Below are positions 1 to 6,727 of a DNA stretch of 7,526 bases, piece by piece. The number at the start of each line of letters is the position of its first letter. Position 1 is the first letter of the stretch. This stretch comes from Lautropia sp. SCN 70-15 (GTDB taxonomy: Bacteria; Pseudomonadota; Gammaproteobacteria; Burkholderiales; Burkholderiaceae_E), in contig MEEC01000128.1 of NCBI GenBank assembly GCA_001724315.1, positions 1 to 7,526 of the forward strand, in the 5' to 3' direction. Made by a program: the position numbers and the translations under genes. The notes below the pieces were generated by a model. It saw only the letters and a program-made list of their open reading frames with translations. It was not told where the DNA came from and searched no databases.

Positions 1-61
1 AACCGCGTATTCGGTCCGCTCGCTGCCCCGGCACCCGCTTCGCGACTGGTCGTTTGCCTGA
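1..61 (+). CDS. ispE: 4-diphosphocytidyl-2-C-methyl-D-erythritol kinase, C-terminal end (partial)
   Basis: Only the last 19 codons are present, read from base 2 and ending in TGA at 59-61; the rest lies off the left edge. The translated tail (TAYSVRSLPRHPLRDWSFA) resembles the C-terminus I know from betaproteobacterial IspE, where a leucine is followed closely by HPLRDW and a short hydrophobic end. IspE is the GHMP-family kinase that phosphorylates CDP-methylerythritol in the cytosolic MEP pathway to isoprenoid precursors. The position directly before tRNA-Gln and prs is the usual betaproteobacterial order and supports the call independently. No catalytic motif is in view, so the identification rests on the tail and on synteny alone. 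Confidence 0.72.
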   Translation, partial: TAYSVRSLPRHPLRDWSFA

Positions 62-99
62 GGGCTTGCCGGCAGGCGAACGACCCGGACCGGCAACCC
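62..99 (+). other. Hairpin directly after the ispE stop codon
   Basis: Bases 62-72 pair with 90-99 in ten base pairs, with one bulged C at 65 and a 17-nt loop. The stem begins immediately after the ispE stop. No T-run follows, so it is not a standard intrinsic terminator. It could slow polymerase, protect the ispE mRNA end or be a processing element upstream of the tRNA; these roles are inference. A 13-bp near-palindrome GTCACCCGGTGAC (100-112) lies next to it. Confidence 0.35.
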
Positions 100-137
100 G
101 TCACCCGGTGACGCGAGCCGGCCCGAAAACCGACTAC

Positions 138-214
138 TGGGGAGTCGCCAAGTTGGTTAAGGCACCGGATTTTGATTCCGGCATTCGAGGGTTCGAATCC
201 TTCCTCCCCAGCCA
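138..214 (+). tRNA. tRNA-Gln (anticodon TTG)
   Basis: The full cloverleaf can be drawn. The acceptor stem is 138-144 paired with 204-210 (7 bp), the D stem is GCC/GGC (147-149 with 161-163), the anticodon stem is CCGGA/TCCGG (165-169 with 177-181) with loop TTTTGAT, and the T arm is GAGGG-TTCGAAT-CCTTC with one G-T pair. Bases 172-174 are the anticodon TTG, which reads glutamine CAA (and CAG by wobble). The discriminator is G211 and the 3' CCA (212-214) is encoded. The gene sits between ispE and prs. No clear -10/-35 pair is seen in the 76 bp before it, and prs begins about 50 bp after it, so the tRNA may be cut from a longer ispE- or prs-containing transcript. Confidence 0.97.
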
Positions 215-265
215 ACTTCCCGAGCCCGGGGCGTGAGCCGGGCTGCCAGCCGAGAGCCAGACAAA

Positions 266-1246
266 GTGCAGGGCTATCGCCGAAACGCCGACGTCGTCGA
301 CCCGGAAGGTCTGATGATCTTCACCGGCAACGCCAACCCGCGGTTGGCGGCCGACGTCGCGCGCCACCTGTACATCAACCTCGGCAAGGCCAAGGTCGGC
401 CAGTACTCCGACGGCGAGGTGATGGTCGAGATCCTGGAGAACGTGCGCGGCAAGGACGTCTTCGTCCTGCAACCCACCTGCGCGCCGACCAACGACCACC
501 TGATGGAAGTGATGATCATGGTCGACGCGCTCAAGCGCGCGTCGGCCGGGCGGATCACCGCGGCGCTGCCCTACTACGGCTATGCCCGCCAGGACCGCCG
601 GGTGCGCTCCACGCGCGTGGCGATCAGCGCGAAGGTGGTCGCCAACATGCTCGAGACCGCCGGCGTCGACCGCCTGCTGACGATGGACCTGCACGCCGAG
701 CAGATCCAGGGCTTCTTCGACATCCCGGTCGACAACGTCTACGCGGCGCCGCTGCTGCTGGCAGACATGCACAAGCAGCAATTCGAGAACCTGCTGGTCG
801 TGTCGCCCGACGTCGGCGGCGTGGTCCGGGCGCGCGCGCTCGCCAAGCGCCTCGACTCCGACCTGGCGATCATCGACAAGCGGCGGCCGAAGGCCAACGT
901 CGCCGAGGTGATGAACATCATCGGCGACGTGTCGGGTCGCACCTGCGTGATCGTCGACGACATCGTCGACACCGCGAACACGCTGGTGAAGGCGGCGGTC
1001 GCGCTCAAGGAGCACGGCGCGCGGCGCGTGGTCGCCTACTGCACGCATGCGGTCCTCTCGGGCGGCGCGACCGCGCGCATCGCCGGCTCGGCGCTCGACG
1101 AGCTCGTGGTCACCGACACGATTCCGCTGTCGGCCGAGGCGGGGGCCTGCGATCGCATCCGCGTGCTGTCGTGCGCGCAGTTGCTCGCCGAGACGATCCT
1201 GCGCATCAACCGCGCCGATTCGGTCTCGTCGCTGTTCGTCGACTGA
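266..1246 (+). CDS. prs: Ribose-phosphate pyrophosphokinase (PRPP synthase)
   Basis: Cytosolic enzyme that transfers pyrophosphate from ATP to ribose 5-phosphate, giving PRPP for purine, pyrimidine, histidine, tryptophan and NAD synthesis. Numbered from the GTG at 266 (326 aa) the family landmarks are: ATP loop YSDGE (47-51), YARQDRR (106-112), signature DLHAEQIQGFF (141-151), catalytic flexible loop DKRRPKAN (204-211) and the PRPP-binding loop DDIVDTANT (231-239). Two usually conserved positions differ: Y47 where Phe is usual, and N238 where Gly is usual. The start is uncertain. Betaproteobacterial homologues have a few residues before the GLMxFTGNA segment, which favours GTG 266. ATG 314 has a GGAAGG 4 nt upstream but would remove the conserved GL; GTG 233 is also open but its extra codons look less coding. 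It lies after tRNA-Gln and 97 bp before rplY, probably co-transcribed with it. Confidence 0.95.
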   Translation: MQGYRRNADVVDPEGLMIFTGNANPRLAADVARHLYINLGKAKVGQYSDGEVMVEILENVRGKDVFVLQPTCAPTNDHLMEVMIMVDALKRASAGRITAALPYYGYARQDRRVRSTRVAISAKVVANMLETAGVDRLLTMDLHAEQIQGFFDIPVDNVYAAPLLLADMHKQQFENLLVVSPDVGGVVRARALAKRLDSDLAIIDKRRPKANVAEVMNIIGDVSGRTCVIVDDIVDTANTLVKAAVALKEHGARRVVAYCTHAVLSGGATARIAGSALDELVVTDTIPLSAEAGACDRIRVLSCAQLLAETILRINRADSVSSLFVD

Positions 1247-1259
1247 TGCCTGTTTTGGT

Positions 1260-1285
1260 GCCGGCGGGCCTCGCGGCCGGCCGGC
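1260..1285 (+). other. Strong GC hairpin in the prs-rplY gap
   Basis: Bases 1261-1270 and 1275-1284 form a ten-position stem with a single G-G mismatch, closed by the four-base loop TCGC; G1260 and C1285 add one more pair and G-T wobbles may extend it. It lies 59 nt before the rplY start codon and is not followed by a T-run, so it is not a typical terminator. Possible roles are an mRNA processing or stabilising element, or a partial terminator separating prs from rplY levels; neither is shown by the sequence alone. Confidence 0.4.
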
Positions 1286-1343
1286 GTGTGTGGATGCCCC
1301 GAAGTTCTGGTCGCGGACCCGGGGCCTGATGAAAGGGAGAACG

Positions 1344-1973
1344 ATGAAAGTCGTTGCCAAGACCCGCAATGAGCAGGGATCCGGTGCGAGCCGCCGCCTG
1401 CGCCGTACCGGCTTCGTGCCGGGAATCGTCTACGGCGGCAAGGGCGCCGCGACGCCGGTAGCCATCGAGCACAACCCGCTCTACCACGCGCTGCGCGTGG
1501 AGGCGTTCCACTCGTCGATCCTCGACATGGACATCGACGGAACGAAGGAGCGCGTGCTGCTGCGCGACGTGCAATGGCACGCGTACAAGCCGCAGGTGCT
1601 GCACATCGACTTCCAGCGAGTCGCCGCCGACGAGAAGATCACGGTGAAGGTGCCGCTGCACTTCGTGAACCAGGAGATCTCCCCGGCGGTCAAGCTGAGC
1701 GCGGGGATCATCGGCCACGTGGTGAACGACGTGGAGGTCAGCTGCCTTCCCGGCGACCTGCCCAGCTTCATCGAGGTCGACCTCGCGAACCTGGAAGCCG
1801 GAAAGCCGGTGCACTTGCGCGACATCGTCTTTCCGGCCGGCGTCGCACCGGTCGTGCCCGCGGGCGACAATCCGGTCATCGTGACGGTGACGGTCCCCGG
1901 CGCTGCCGAGGAAGAGCCGGCCGCCGCGCCGGCCGCAGCCGCTGCTCCCGCAGCTCCCGCCGCGAAGAAGTGA
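1344..1973 (+). CDS. rplY: 50S ribosomal protein L25 (Ctc/TL5 type)
   Basis: This is the 5S rRNA-binding protein of the large ribosomal subunit, in its long two-domain form (209 aa) rather than the ~94 aa E. coli form. Residues 1-92 are the L25 domain: SGASRRLRRTGFVPGIVYGG (12-31) and VLLRDVQWHAYKPQVLHIDF (71-90) are family-typical. Residues about 98-185 are the TL5/Ctc C-terminal beta domain, and 187-209 is an Ala/Pro-rich tail ending in two lysines, which is common in this family. The start at ATG 1344 has a good ribosome site, GGGAG at 1335-1339, 4 nt before it; the in-frame ATG at 1329 would place that site inside the gene and is less likely. It probably shares a transcript with prs, and a strong terminator follows 27 nt after the stop. 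Confidence 0.97.
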   Translation: MKVVAKTRNEQGSGASRRLRRTGFVPGIVYGGKGAATPVAIEHNPLYHALRVEAFHSSILDMDIDGTKERVLLRDVQWHAYKPQVLHIDFQRVAADEKITVKVPLHFVNQEISPAVKLSAGIIGHVVNDVEVSCLPGDLPSFIEVDLANLEAGKPVHLRDIVFPAGVAPVVPAGDNPVIVTVTVPGAAEEEPAAAPAAAAAPAAPAAKK

Positions 1974-2000
1974 CGCCGCCGCGGTCCGCCGCTGCGCACG

Positions 2001-2031
2001 AAGGCCCGGGTCTCCCCCGGGCCTTTTCTTT
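2001..2031 (+). terminator. Intrinsic terminator after rplY
   Basis: A perfect ten-pair stem, AAGGCCCGGG (2001-2010) with CCCGGGCCTT (2016-2025), is closed by the loop TCTCC and continues into the T-rich run TTTTCTTT (2024-2031). It ends the prs-rplY transcript. It also sits only 12 nt before the start codon of the next gene. Confidence 0.93.
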
Positions 2032-2043
2032 CGCGGGCGCGCG

Positions 2044-3273
2044 ATGCTGAACCCCGACGCAGCCTCGGTCTGGAAGGCGCCGCGCTGGGCGCTCGCGGTG
2101 CTTCTGGCCGCGCTGGGCATGCTCGGCCCATTCTCGATCGACACCTACCTGCCGGCGTTCTCCGGCATCGCGCGAGCGCTCGACGCGACGCCGGTGCAGA
2201 TGCAGCAGACGCTGTCGGCGTACCTGTTCGGCTTCGCGTTCATGAACCTGTTCCACGGCGCGCTCGCCGACAGCTACGGCAGGCGGCCCGTGGTCCTCTG
2301 GGGCGTCGGCGTGTTCGCGCTGGCCTCGGTCGGTTGCGCGCTCGCGCCCACGATCGGCTGGCTGGTGTTCTTTCGCGCGCTGCAGGGGCTGTCCACCGGC
2401 GCCGGCATCGTCGTCTCGCGCGCGGTCATCCGCGACCTGTTCCCGCCCGAGGAAGCGCAGCGGATGATGTCGCAGGTGACGATCTACTTCGGCGTCGCGC
2501 CGGCGGTCGCGCCGATGATCGGCGGGTGGCTGTTCGTGCACGTCGACTGGCACGGCATCTTCTGGCTGCTGGCGGCGATCGGCGTGCTGCTGTGGCTGGG
2601 GAACTGGAAGTTCCTGCCCGAGACGCTGCATCCCTCGCATCGCCAGCCGTTCGAGTTCACGCACCTGATGCGCGGCTACTCGCAGCTGCTTTCCGATCCG
2701 CGCTTCCTGCTGCTGGCGTTGGCGAGCGGGGTGCCGTTCAACGGCATGTTCCTCTACGTGCTGTCGGCGCCCGAGTTCCTCGGCACGCACCTGGGGCTCG
2801 CACCGACCGAGTTCTTCTGGTTCTTCCTGCTGACGATCAGCGGCATCATGGCCGGCGCCTGGGTCAGCGGCCGGCTGGCCGGGCGCATCGAGCCGCGTCG
2901 CCAGGTGCGTCACGGCTTCGTCGTGATGTTCACGGTGGCGACGCTGAACCTGTTGGCGAACCTGCTGTTCACGCCGCACGCGGGCTGGGCGCTGGTTCCG
3001 CTGGCGATCTTCGCGTTCGGCTGGGCGCTGAACGTGCCGGTGGTCACTCTGATGGTGCTCGACCTCTATCCGCACCGGCGCGGCATGGCTTCGTCGCTGC
3101 AGGCGGTGGTCGGCAGCGTCGCCAACGGCGTGGTCGCCGGCGTGATCGCGCCGCTCGTGATGCACTCGACCGTTGCGCTGGCGGCAACCTCGCTTGCGAT
3201 GCTGTGCGTGGGGCTGGCCGCGTGGCTGCACCTGCGGCGCGTGGTCGCGCGTGGCGCTCAGCGCGCCAGGTAG
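2044..3273 (+). CDS. MFS drug-efflux transporter, Bcr/CflA family
   Basis: Inner-membrane proton antiporter of 409 aa, usual length for the family, with about twelve hydrophobic segments: roughly 15-34, 53-75, 83-100, 103-125, 142-164, 171-188, 221-240, 255-276, 288-309, 314-338, 350-371 and 376-396. Family marks are GPFSIDTYLPAF (28-39) in helix 1, motif A GALADSYGRRPV (72-83), RALQGLSTGAG (111-121) with AVIRDLF (127-133) around helix 4, and the antiporter-like VAPAVAPMIGG (151-161) in helix 5. Known relatives export bicyclomycin, chloramphenicol, sulfonamides or peptides; the substrate here cannot be told. No ribosome site is seen before ATG 2044, which lies 12 nt behind the rplY terminator; GTG 2098 is a less likely start because it would cut into helix 1. 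Its 3' end overlaps the convergent regulator gene by 16 bp. Confidence 0.9.
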   Translation: MLNPDAASVWKAPRWALAVLLAALGMLGPFSIDTYLPAFSGIARALDATPVQMQQTLSAYLFGFAFMNLFHGALADSYGRRPVVLWGVGVFALASVGCALAPTIGWLVFFRALQGLSTGAGIVVSRAVIRDLFPPEEAQRMMSQVTIYFGVAPAVAPMIGGWLFVHVDWHGIFWLLAAIGVLLWLGNWKFLPETLHPSHRQPFEFTHLMRGYSQLLSDPRFLLLALASGVPFNGMFLYVLSAPEFLGTHLGLAPTEFFWFFLLTISGIMAGAWVSGRLAGRIEPRRQVRHGFVVMFTVATLNLLANLLFTPHAGWALVPLAIFAFGWALNVPVVTLMVLDLYPHRRGMASSLQAVVGSVANGVVAGVIAPLVMHSTVALAATSLAMLCVGLAAWLHLRRVVARGAQRAR

Positions 3274-6020
3274 CGTGCGATCACCTCGCCGCGGGTGTGC
3301 ACGCCGAGCTTGGCGATGATGTTGGCCACGTGACGCTTGACGGTGTGCAGGCTGATGTCGAGCGAGAGCGCGATGCGCTTGTTGCTCGCGCCCTTGACGA
3401 TCAGCGCCACCACCTCGCGCTCGCGGGCGGTCAATTCGTCGAGCGCGTCGGAGACGGCGCCGCCGGCCAGTGCCGGGCCGACCGGGCACGCCGCCGGGCG
3501 CAACGCGCTGCAGCGCTCGATGAGCGCCAGCCAGGCCGCGCGGCGCGGATGCGCGGCATCGATCCGGTCGGCCAGCGCAACCACCAGCTCGGGGCGCTCG
3601 AGCAGCAGGCGGCCGAACATGCCCGCCTCGAGCGCGTCGTCGAGCAGATCGGCGGCCATCGCCTGCGCCCGCTCGGCCTGCCCGCTGCGGACCAGCGCAT
3701 CGACCGCGGCAACGCGCAGGTCGCCGCCGATCGCCAGCAGCGGATAGCGCCGCTGGGCCTCGACGATCTCGCACATCGACGCGGCAGCGCGCTGCCAGTC
3801 GCCCTCCTGGCCGAGCACCAGCGCCTCGACCCAGCGGCGCGCATCGGCCATGTAAGGCCACTCGGCGCCACGAAACGCGGTGAGCAGCCGCGCGTACGAC
3901 TGGCGCAGCGCGGCGGCGTCGCCACCGCTCCAGTGCAGCCGCGCGATCAGGTAAAGGAAGGAGCCGACCCACGCGTTGCGCGTGCCGATGGTCATCGTCT
4001 GGCCGGTGCGGATCACTTCGTCGATCAGCTCGACCGCCTCGTCGACGCGGCCCGCGACCGACAGCAGGATCGCGCGCACCGTGCACAGGTCGACCATCAG
4101 CGCGCGGAACCCACGCCAGCGTTCGACGTCGACCCAGACCGATTCGACCAGGTCGCCGGCGCGCCCGACCTCGCCTTCCCACAACGCGGCCCAGGCCGCC
4201 AGCACGGTCGCGTGCGCGAATGACAGGCTGTCGGGACGCGCGTCGAGCGAGAGCACCAGCGCATGGAAGCGCCGGAACAGCTCGCCGAACGCGGGCGTGG
4301 CGACGAAGTGCGAACGGATGCGCTCGGACAGGCGCAGGCACAGCTCGGGCGACGCCAGGCGCTCGGCCAGCTCGATGGCCTTGCGCAGCGCCGCCGAGGC
4401 CTCGCCGGGACGGCCGGTGGCACTGAACAGCCAGGCCCGCTCGAGCGCGAGTTCGGCCTGCAGTTCGGGCTCCAGTCCGGCCTCGTCGATCCGCTCGAGC
4501 CGCTCGGCGGCCGCGCGCACGTCGCCGGCATAGCTGACCATGCGCGCGAGCAGCAGCAGGCTGCGTATCGCGTGCGCGCGATCGCCGGCCGCCTCGAAGC
4601 CCTGCCAGGCGAGTTCGAGACTCGCGCGGCCCTCGTCGAAGGCGCTGCGCTGCCATGCCAGCAAGCCGGCGATCCAGTGCGCCTGCACTTCGTCGCCGGC
4701 GCCCGCTGCGGTGAGCGAACGCAGCGCCTGGGTCACCGCCTCGGCATGGCCCTGCCGCAGCAGCGCCTCGGCGTGGCGGCCCAGCACCTCGAGCGCGCGG
4801 CGCGGCGCACCGGCTTCCGATGCGTGGCGCAGCGCCCGCAACGGCTCGTCGACGATCGAGGCCGCGCGCAGGTTCAGTTCCTGCCATGCCTGCGGCGCAT
4901 CACGGCGCAGGCGGCCATTCAGGCAATCGCGGAACAGTTCGTGCAGCCGCGCCGTCGGCCGGGAAGGGTCGAGCACGGTGACGAACAGGCTGCGCTGGAT
5001 CAGCTGCTCGATCATCGCCAGGCTGTCGATGCGCCCGCTCAATTGCGCGCAGCGCTCCGGATCGAGCTCGTCGAGCACGCAGCACACCGACAGGAAGGCC
5101 GACAGCTCCGGCGGAAGCTTGGCGAGCACCTCCTCGGCCAGGTAGTCGAACACCTGCCGGTCGCCCGGCACCAGGCTCTCGGCCGGCGCGGCCGCCTCGT
5201 CACGGTAGCCGGCGGCCAGCAGCCGCAGCCCGGCGATCCAGCCCTGCGAGCGCCGGATCCAGGCCTGCGCCAGCGGCCCGCCAGACGCCTCGCCGAGCCG
5301 CGCGAGGAACGCCGCCGCCTCGTCGGTCGAAAAGCGCAGCCGCGACTGCGGGAACTCGGCCAGCAGGCCCGCGGCGCGGCGTCGCGCCAGCGGCAGGCGC
5401 GGCGGTTCGCGCGAGGCCATCACGCAGGTGACGTGCTCGGGCAGCAGGCCGAGGAAGTGATCGAGCCAGGCCCAGGTGAGCGCGTCGTCGATCACGTGCA
5501 GGTCGTCCCAGACCCAGACGAAACGCCCCGCCTCGCATTCGGCCAGCCAGTCGGCGACCTCGGCGGCGGCCGCGCGCGCGCCTGCCTCGCCGGAGGCCAC
5601 GATGCGGGTCAGCGTGTCGGCGTCGAGCGGCTCGGCGTGGTGCGGCAGTGCGTTGATCGAATCGACCAGCACGCGGAACAGCCGGGCCGGCGCGCGATCG
5701 AGGCGATCGACCGCGATCCAGGACACCGCCCAGTCGGCGGGTGCCCGGGCGAGCGCCTGCGCCAGTGCGGTGGTCTTGCCGAATCCGGCGCCCGCAACGA
5801 CCAGCACCAGGCGCGTTTCGGCGATCGCCTCGAGCAGCGCGTGCGACAGCGGCTCGCGCTCGAGCAGCCGGGGCCGCAGCGACGGCACGACGAAGCGGTT
5901 GTTCGGCGCACGCCGCGGCGCCGTGAACGGTGCGTGGGCGGTGTGCGCCCGCGTTCGACCTTCGGTCGACGGCAAGCTCGTTCCCCAGAAGTCGTCCGGA
6001 CCGGACGGGCCCGCGCGCAC
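3258..6020 (-). CDS. LuxR-family ATP-dependent regulator, MalT-like (LAL)
   Basis: A 920 aa cytosolic transcription regulator of the large ATP-binding LuxR (STAND) type. An N-terminal segment VVPSLRPRLLERE (44-56) is typical of LAL entry into the NTPase. Walker A is GAGFGKTT (77-84) and Walker B is WVWDDLHVID (169-178). QGWIAGLRLL (259-268), FDYLAEEVL (291-299) and LHELFRDCL (359-367) match LAL conserved blocks. Residues about 375-850 are Ala/Leu/Glu-rich and helical, as expected of a TPR-like sensor. Residues 860-920 are the LuxR helix-turn-helix (ELTAREREVVALIVKG, then TVKRHVANIIAKLGV). In MalT, ATP plus an inducer drives oligomerisation; the inducer here is unknown. The GTG at 6018-6020 is the longest start with high GC3 throughout; TTG at 5973-5975 has a better ribosome site (GGGGA, 6 nt before). 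It faces the MFS gene tail to tail and diverges from pth. Confidence 0.92.
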   Translation of the reverse strand: MRAGPSGPDDFWGTSLPSTEGRTRAHTAHAPFTAPRRAPNNRFVVPSLRPRLLEREPLSHALLEAIAETRLVLVVAGAGFGKTTALAQALARAPADWAVSWIAVDRLDRAPARLFRVLVDSINALPHHAEPLDADTLTRIVASGEAGARAAAAEVADWLAECEAGRFVWVWDDLHVIDDALTWAWLDHFLGLLPEHVTCVMASREPPRLPLARRRAAGLLAEFPQSRLRFSTDEAAAFLARLGEASGGPLAQAWIRRSQGWIAGLRLLAAGYRDEAAAPAESLVPGDRQVFDYLAEEVLAKLPPELSAFLSVCCVLDELDPERCAQLSGRIDSLAMIEQLIQRSLFVTVLDPSRPTARLHELFRDCLNGRLRRDAPQAWQELNLRAASIVDEPLRALRHASEAGAPRRALEVLGRHAEALLRQGHAEAVTQALRSLTAAGAGDEVQAHWIAGLLAWQRSAFDEGRASLELAWQGFEAAGDRAHAIRSLLLLARMVSYAGDVRAAAERLERIDEAGLEPELQAELALERAWLFSATGRPGEASAALRKAIELAERLASPELCLRLSERIRSHFVATPAFGELFRRFHALVLSLDARPDSLSFAHATVLAAWAALWEGEVGRAGDLVESVWVDVERWRGFRALMVDLCTVRAILLSVAGRVDEAVELIDEVIRTGQTMTIGTRNAWVGSFLYLIARLHWSGGDAAALRQSYARLLTAFRGAEWPYMADARRWVEALVLGQEGDWQRAAASMCEIVEAQRRYPLLAIGGDLRVAAVDALVRSGQAERAQAMAADLLDDALEAGMFGRLLLERPELVVALADRIDAAHPRRAAWLALIERCSALRPAACPVGPALAGGAVSDALDELTAREREVVALIVKGASNKRIALSLDISLHTVKRHVANIIAKLGVHTRGEVIARYLAR

Positions 6021-6130
6021 GCCGACCCGGATCGTCGATGATAGCGGATCGAATCGCCGACGTGGATTCCACTACACTTGCGCCCGGCGGCCTCCGGACG
6101 GTTTCCGGCGGCGCAACATCGGCTCGCGAG
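6021..6130. promoter_or_regulatory. Divergent intergenic region between the LAL regulator and pth
   Basis: This is the only clearly less GC-rich gap between genes in the window. On the minus strand TATCAT (6038-6043) is a fair -10 candidate for the regulator, with a weak -35 (TCCACG, 6061-6066) 17 bp upstream. On the plus strand TACACT (6073-6078) is a possible -10 for pth, without a recognisable -35. An inverted repeat TCGAT-N8-ATCGA (6035-6052) and a direct repeat CGGATCG (6028-6034, 6045-6051) overlap the minus-strand -10 candidate and could be an operator. All of these are short matches and could arise by chance; the promoter role follows mainly from the divergent gene layout. Confidence 0.4.
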
Positions 6131-6718
6131 ATGAACGGCATCCGACTCGTCGTCGGCCTGGGGAACCCGGGCCCTGAACACCAGCTCGACCGGCACAACG
6201 CCGGGTTCTGGTTCGTCGACGCGCTCGCGCGCGAGCACGGCGCGCAGCTGGCACGCGAAGGCAAGTTCCACGGCGACGTAGGCCGCGCGCGCATCGCCGG
6301 CGCATCGGTGTTCCTGCTCGAACCGGCCACCTGGATGAACCGCTCCGGGCAGGCGGTGGTGGCGATGGCGCACTTCTACCGCATCACGCCCGACGAGATC
6401 CTGGTGGTCCACGACGAACTCGACCTGCCTCCGGGCCAGGCGAAGCTGAAGAAGGGCGGCGGGCACGCCGGCCACAACGGACTGAAGGACATCCAGGCGC
6501 GCCTCGGCAGCGCCGACTTCTGGCGCCTGCGCATCGGCATCGGCCATCCGCGCGAACTGCAGCCGGCCCAGCAGGTGGTCGACTTCGTGCTGAACCGGCC
6601 CACCCGCGAACAGCAGCAGGCGATCGACGAAGCGATCGGTCGCGCACTCGACTGCCTGCCCGAACTCGTCGCGGGCGAGGCCGCGATCGCCACGATGAAG
6701 CTGCACACCCGCCACTGA
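6131..6718 (+). CDS. pth: Peptidyl-tRNA hydrolase
   Basis: Essential cytosolic enzyme that cleaves peptidyl-tRNA released by stalled or aborted ribosomes, freeing the tRNA. At 195 aa it has the usual length. Family motifs are all present: VVGLGNPG (7-14), RHNAGF (21-26) with the catalytic His22 (E. coli His20), TWMNRSG (67-73) with Asn70 (E. coli Asn68), HDELDLPPG (94-102) with Asp95 (E. coli Asp93) and GHAGHNGLKDI (111-121) with Asn116 (E. coli Asn114). The ATG at 6131 starts just before the conserved MxxIRLVVGLGNPG segment and is the natural start, although no clear ribosome site precedes it; the reading frame stays open further upstream but those residues are outside the family domain. In related genomes pth follows rplY directly; here two genes intervene. 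The SET gene follows 9 bp downstream. Confidence 0.97.
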   Translation: MNGIRLVVGLGNPGPEHQLDRHNAGFWFVDALAREHGAQLAREGKFHGDVGRARIAGASVFLLEPATWMNRSGQAVVAMAHFYRITPDEILVVHDELDLPPGQAKLKKGGGHAGHNGLKDIQARLGSADFWRLRIGIGHPRELQPAQQVVDFVLNRPTREQQQAIDEAIGRALDCLPELVAGEAAIATMKLHTRH

Positions 6719-6727
6719 CACGACGCC

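Noticed and set aside
138..214. tRNA-Gln as an integration site for the downstream accessory genes
   Set aside because: No integrase and no repeat of the tRNA 3' end was seen downstream, and the exporter/regulator pair is more than 1.8 kb away behind prs and rplY.
233..265. GTG at 233 as the prs start
   Set aside because: The additional codons show mixed third-base GC and extend well beyond the N-terminus of known homologues; no ribosome site is seen.
134..1369. Minus-strand open frame of about 411 aa across tRNA-Gln and prs
   Set aside because: It covers the tRNA and is the mirror of prs, with no domain of its own.
1902..1970. Ala/Pro-rich tail of L25 as a sign of frameshift or low-complexity insertion
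   Set aside because: Such tails ending in lysines are common in betaproteobacterial L25 proteins and the frame is intact.
1876..4887. Very long minus-strand open frame (about 1003 aa) spanning the MFS gene and part of the LAL gene
   Set aside because: It is Arg/Ala/His-rich, shows no recognisable domain and runs out of frame through several real genes; typical shadow in high-GC DNA.
4263..6041. Plus-strand open frame of about 592 aa opposite the LAL regulator
   Set aside because: Composition is antisense-like (Arg, Gln, His rich) and the opposite strand carries clear Walker and LuxR motifs.
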